Source of the DNA: Limanda limanda
Taxonomy: Eukaryota; Chordata; Actinopteri; Pleuronectiformes; Pleuronectidae
Reading direction: 5' to 3'
DNA length: 64,000 nt
Assembly (NCBI RefSeq): GCF_963576545.1
Contig: NW_026870446.1
Span: 186,001 to 250,000 of the forward strand
A program made the position numbers and the translations under genes. How positions within the stretch are numbered: the stretch's first letter is position 1; each line of letters starts with the position of its first letter. This document shows positions 63,401 to 64,000 of the stretch, piece by piece. A model generated the notes under the pieces. The model was not told the DNA's origin. It searched no databases and saw nothing but the letters and a program-made list of their open reading frames with translations.

Positions 63401-63995
63401 TTTTTTGTGAAGGTCGGAGAGACTTGGAAAGTGGTTGCATCTGGACTAATTTGGGTCCTGCGGATCGATTGGTACCATCCCCGAGCTTGTACGACCTTCG
63501 GAAGAGGTCGACCGACGAAATTCCCCCAAATCTGAGGAGATATTCTTGAATAACTTTTTTTGTGAAGGTCGGAGAGACTTGCAAGTAGGCTCTACCCCCA
63601 CTAAATGGGGTAGCGCGCATCGATCGGTACCATCCTTGAGCTTCTCCGACTTTCGGAAGGGTTAGGGTTAGGGTTAGGGATGAAAGCACATAGGAGAAAG
63701 AGATATTCTTGAATAACTTTTTTTGTGAAGGTCGGAGAGACTTGGAAAGTGGTTGCATCTGGACTAATTTGGGTCCTGCGGATCGATTGGTACCATCCCC
63801 GAGCTTGTACGACCTTCGGAAGAGGTCGACCGACGAAATTCCCCCAAATCTGAGGAGATATTCTTGAATAACTTTTTTTGTGAAGGTCGGAGAAACTTGC
63901 AAGTAGGCTCTACCCCCACTAAATGGGGTAGCGCGCATCGATCGGTACCATCCTTGAGCTTCTCCGACTTTCGGAAGGGTTAGGGTTAGGGTTAG
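60458..63995 (+). repeat. Array region IX: two 1769-bp repeats with five-S runs
   Basis: The series L SSSSS LL occurs at 60458-62226 and 62227-63995, each 1769 bp. The first L of each copy, and the last L of the second, carry GAGAAACTTGC in the second box (about 60672, 62441 and 63891), a change not seen elsewhere in the window. The fourth S of each five has GGGGTTG (about 61196 and 62965) among GGGGTAG neighbours. A private change, GAGGTAGACC, lies near 61737. These variants mark a distinct lineage at the right edge. Confidence 0.85.
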
Positions 63996-64000
63996 GGATG
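63996..64000 (+). repeat. First five bases of the next unit
   Basis: GGATG follows a full three-copy TTAGGG tract, so the array continues beyond the right edge of the window. Confidence 0.9.

Larger units (their letters stand above)
1..64000 (+). repeat. Satellite array of TTAGGG-bearing A and A/B units
   Basis: The window is a single direct tandem array. Walking from each unit start (GGATGAAAG) to the next gives 280 complete units: 161 short (163 bp) and 119 long (318 bp). With the listed length variants these sum exactly to 63995 bp. All units have the same orientation; I saw no inversion, no insertion of foreign DNA and no unique spacer. Variation is mostly single-base substitutions shared by sets of units, which reveals several nested higher-order repeats. 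TTAGGG tracts always run 5'-3' on the + strand. The array exceeds the window at both ends, because position 1 is a unit start and 63996-64000 starts another. A subtelomeric location is inferred from TTAGGG and is not proven. No promoter, RNA gene or credible coding region was found in the window. Confidence 0.97.

Noticed and set aside
1..64000. CRISPR array
   Set aside because: The conserved 45-bp boxes alternate with only two kinds of body, which are themselves repeated. There are no unique spacers and no cas genes, and the units are too long.
1..64000. True terminal telomere
   Set aside because: TTAGGG is present only two or three times per 163- or 318-bp unit; there is no uninterrupted telomeric run anywhere in the window.
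1..64000. Transposon, LTR or rDNA spacer repeat
   Set aside because: I found no terminal inverted or long terminal repeats, no transposase or reverse-transcriptase reading frame, no target-site duplication and no rRNA-like sequence. The inverted repeats seen are short and internal to the unit.

Overview
The whole 64 kb window is one uninterrupted head-to-tail satellite DNA array. I find no credible protein gene, RNA gene, mobile element or unique flanking sequence. From position 1 to 63995 the DNA parses without remainder into 280 units, all in the same orientation: 161 short units (S, normally 163 bp) and 119 long units (L, normally 318 bp). The unit lengths sum exactly to 63995. A 281st unit begins at 63996 and is cut by the window edge.

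Two related monomers build the array. Monomer A (163 bp) is a 45-bp box, a 78-bp body, two or three TTAGGG repeats and a 20-bp leader that runs into the next box. Monomer B (155 bp) has the same 45-bp box, a collinear 78-bp body about 70% identical to that of A (55 of 78 positions, no gaps), and a different 32-bp tail without TTAGGG. S is one A monomer. L is a B-type box, body and tail followed by an A monomer, so B never occurs without A. About 265 units hold the four-run G-tract of a human-type telomeric G-quadruplex, always on the + strand.

Layout, with a prime for units holding only two TTAGGG: 1-7513 contains two tandem 2562-bp higher-order repeats; 7514-11683 contains 962-bp SLLS repeats; 11684-14887 contains 799-bp SLL repeats; 14888-18099 is two apparently identical 1606-bp repeats; 18100-29138 has three starts of an L S S' L-run block; 29139-38593 has three starts of an SLSL block; 38594-39401 is an irregular patch of homopolymer-length changes; 39402-60457 is built from a four-copy 1763-bp cassette and an extra-A L lineage, including a 4829-bp duplication at offset 12215; 60458-63995 is two 1769-bp repeats with runs of five S units.

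The TTAGGG motif and the tandem organisation point to a eukaryote with TTAGGG-type telomeres (animals, many fungi, trypanosomatids and several algal and protist lineages have this motif). The S unit is about 47% G+C with CpG observed/expected near 0.8, which argues against a heavily CpG-methylated vertebrate genome. The lineage cannot be named from this sequence. A subtelomeric position is plausible; if telomere polarity applies, the chromosome end would lie to the right. An internal or centromeric satellite block is not excluded.

No genes act together here. Any function would be structural: G-quadruplex or telomere-protein binding, nucleosome phasing near 155-163 bp, recombination-based end maintenance, or transcription as satellite RNA. 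All of these are inference. The many open frames on the minus strand, up to 530 codons, are products of repeat arithmetic.
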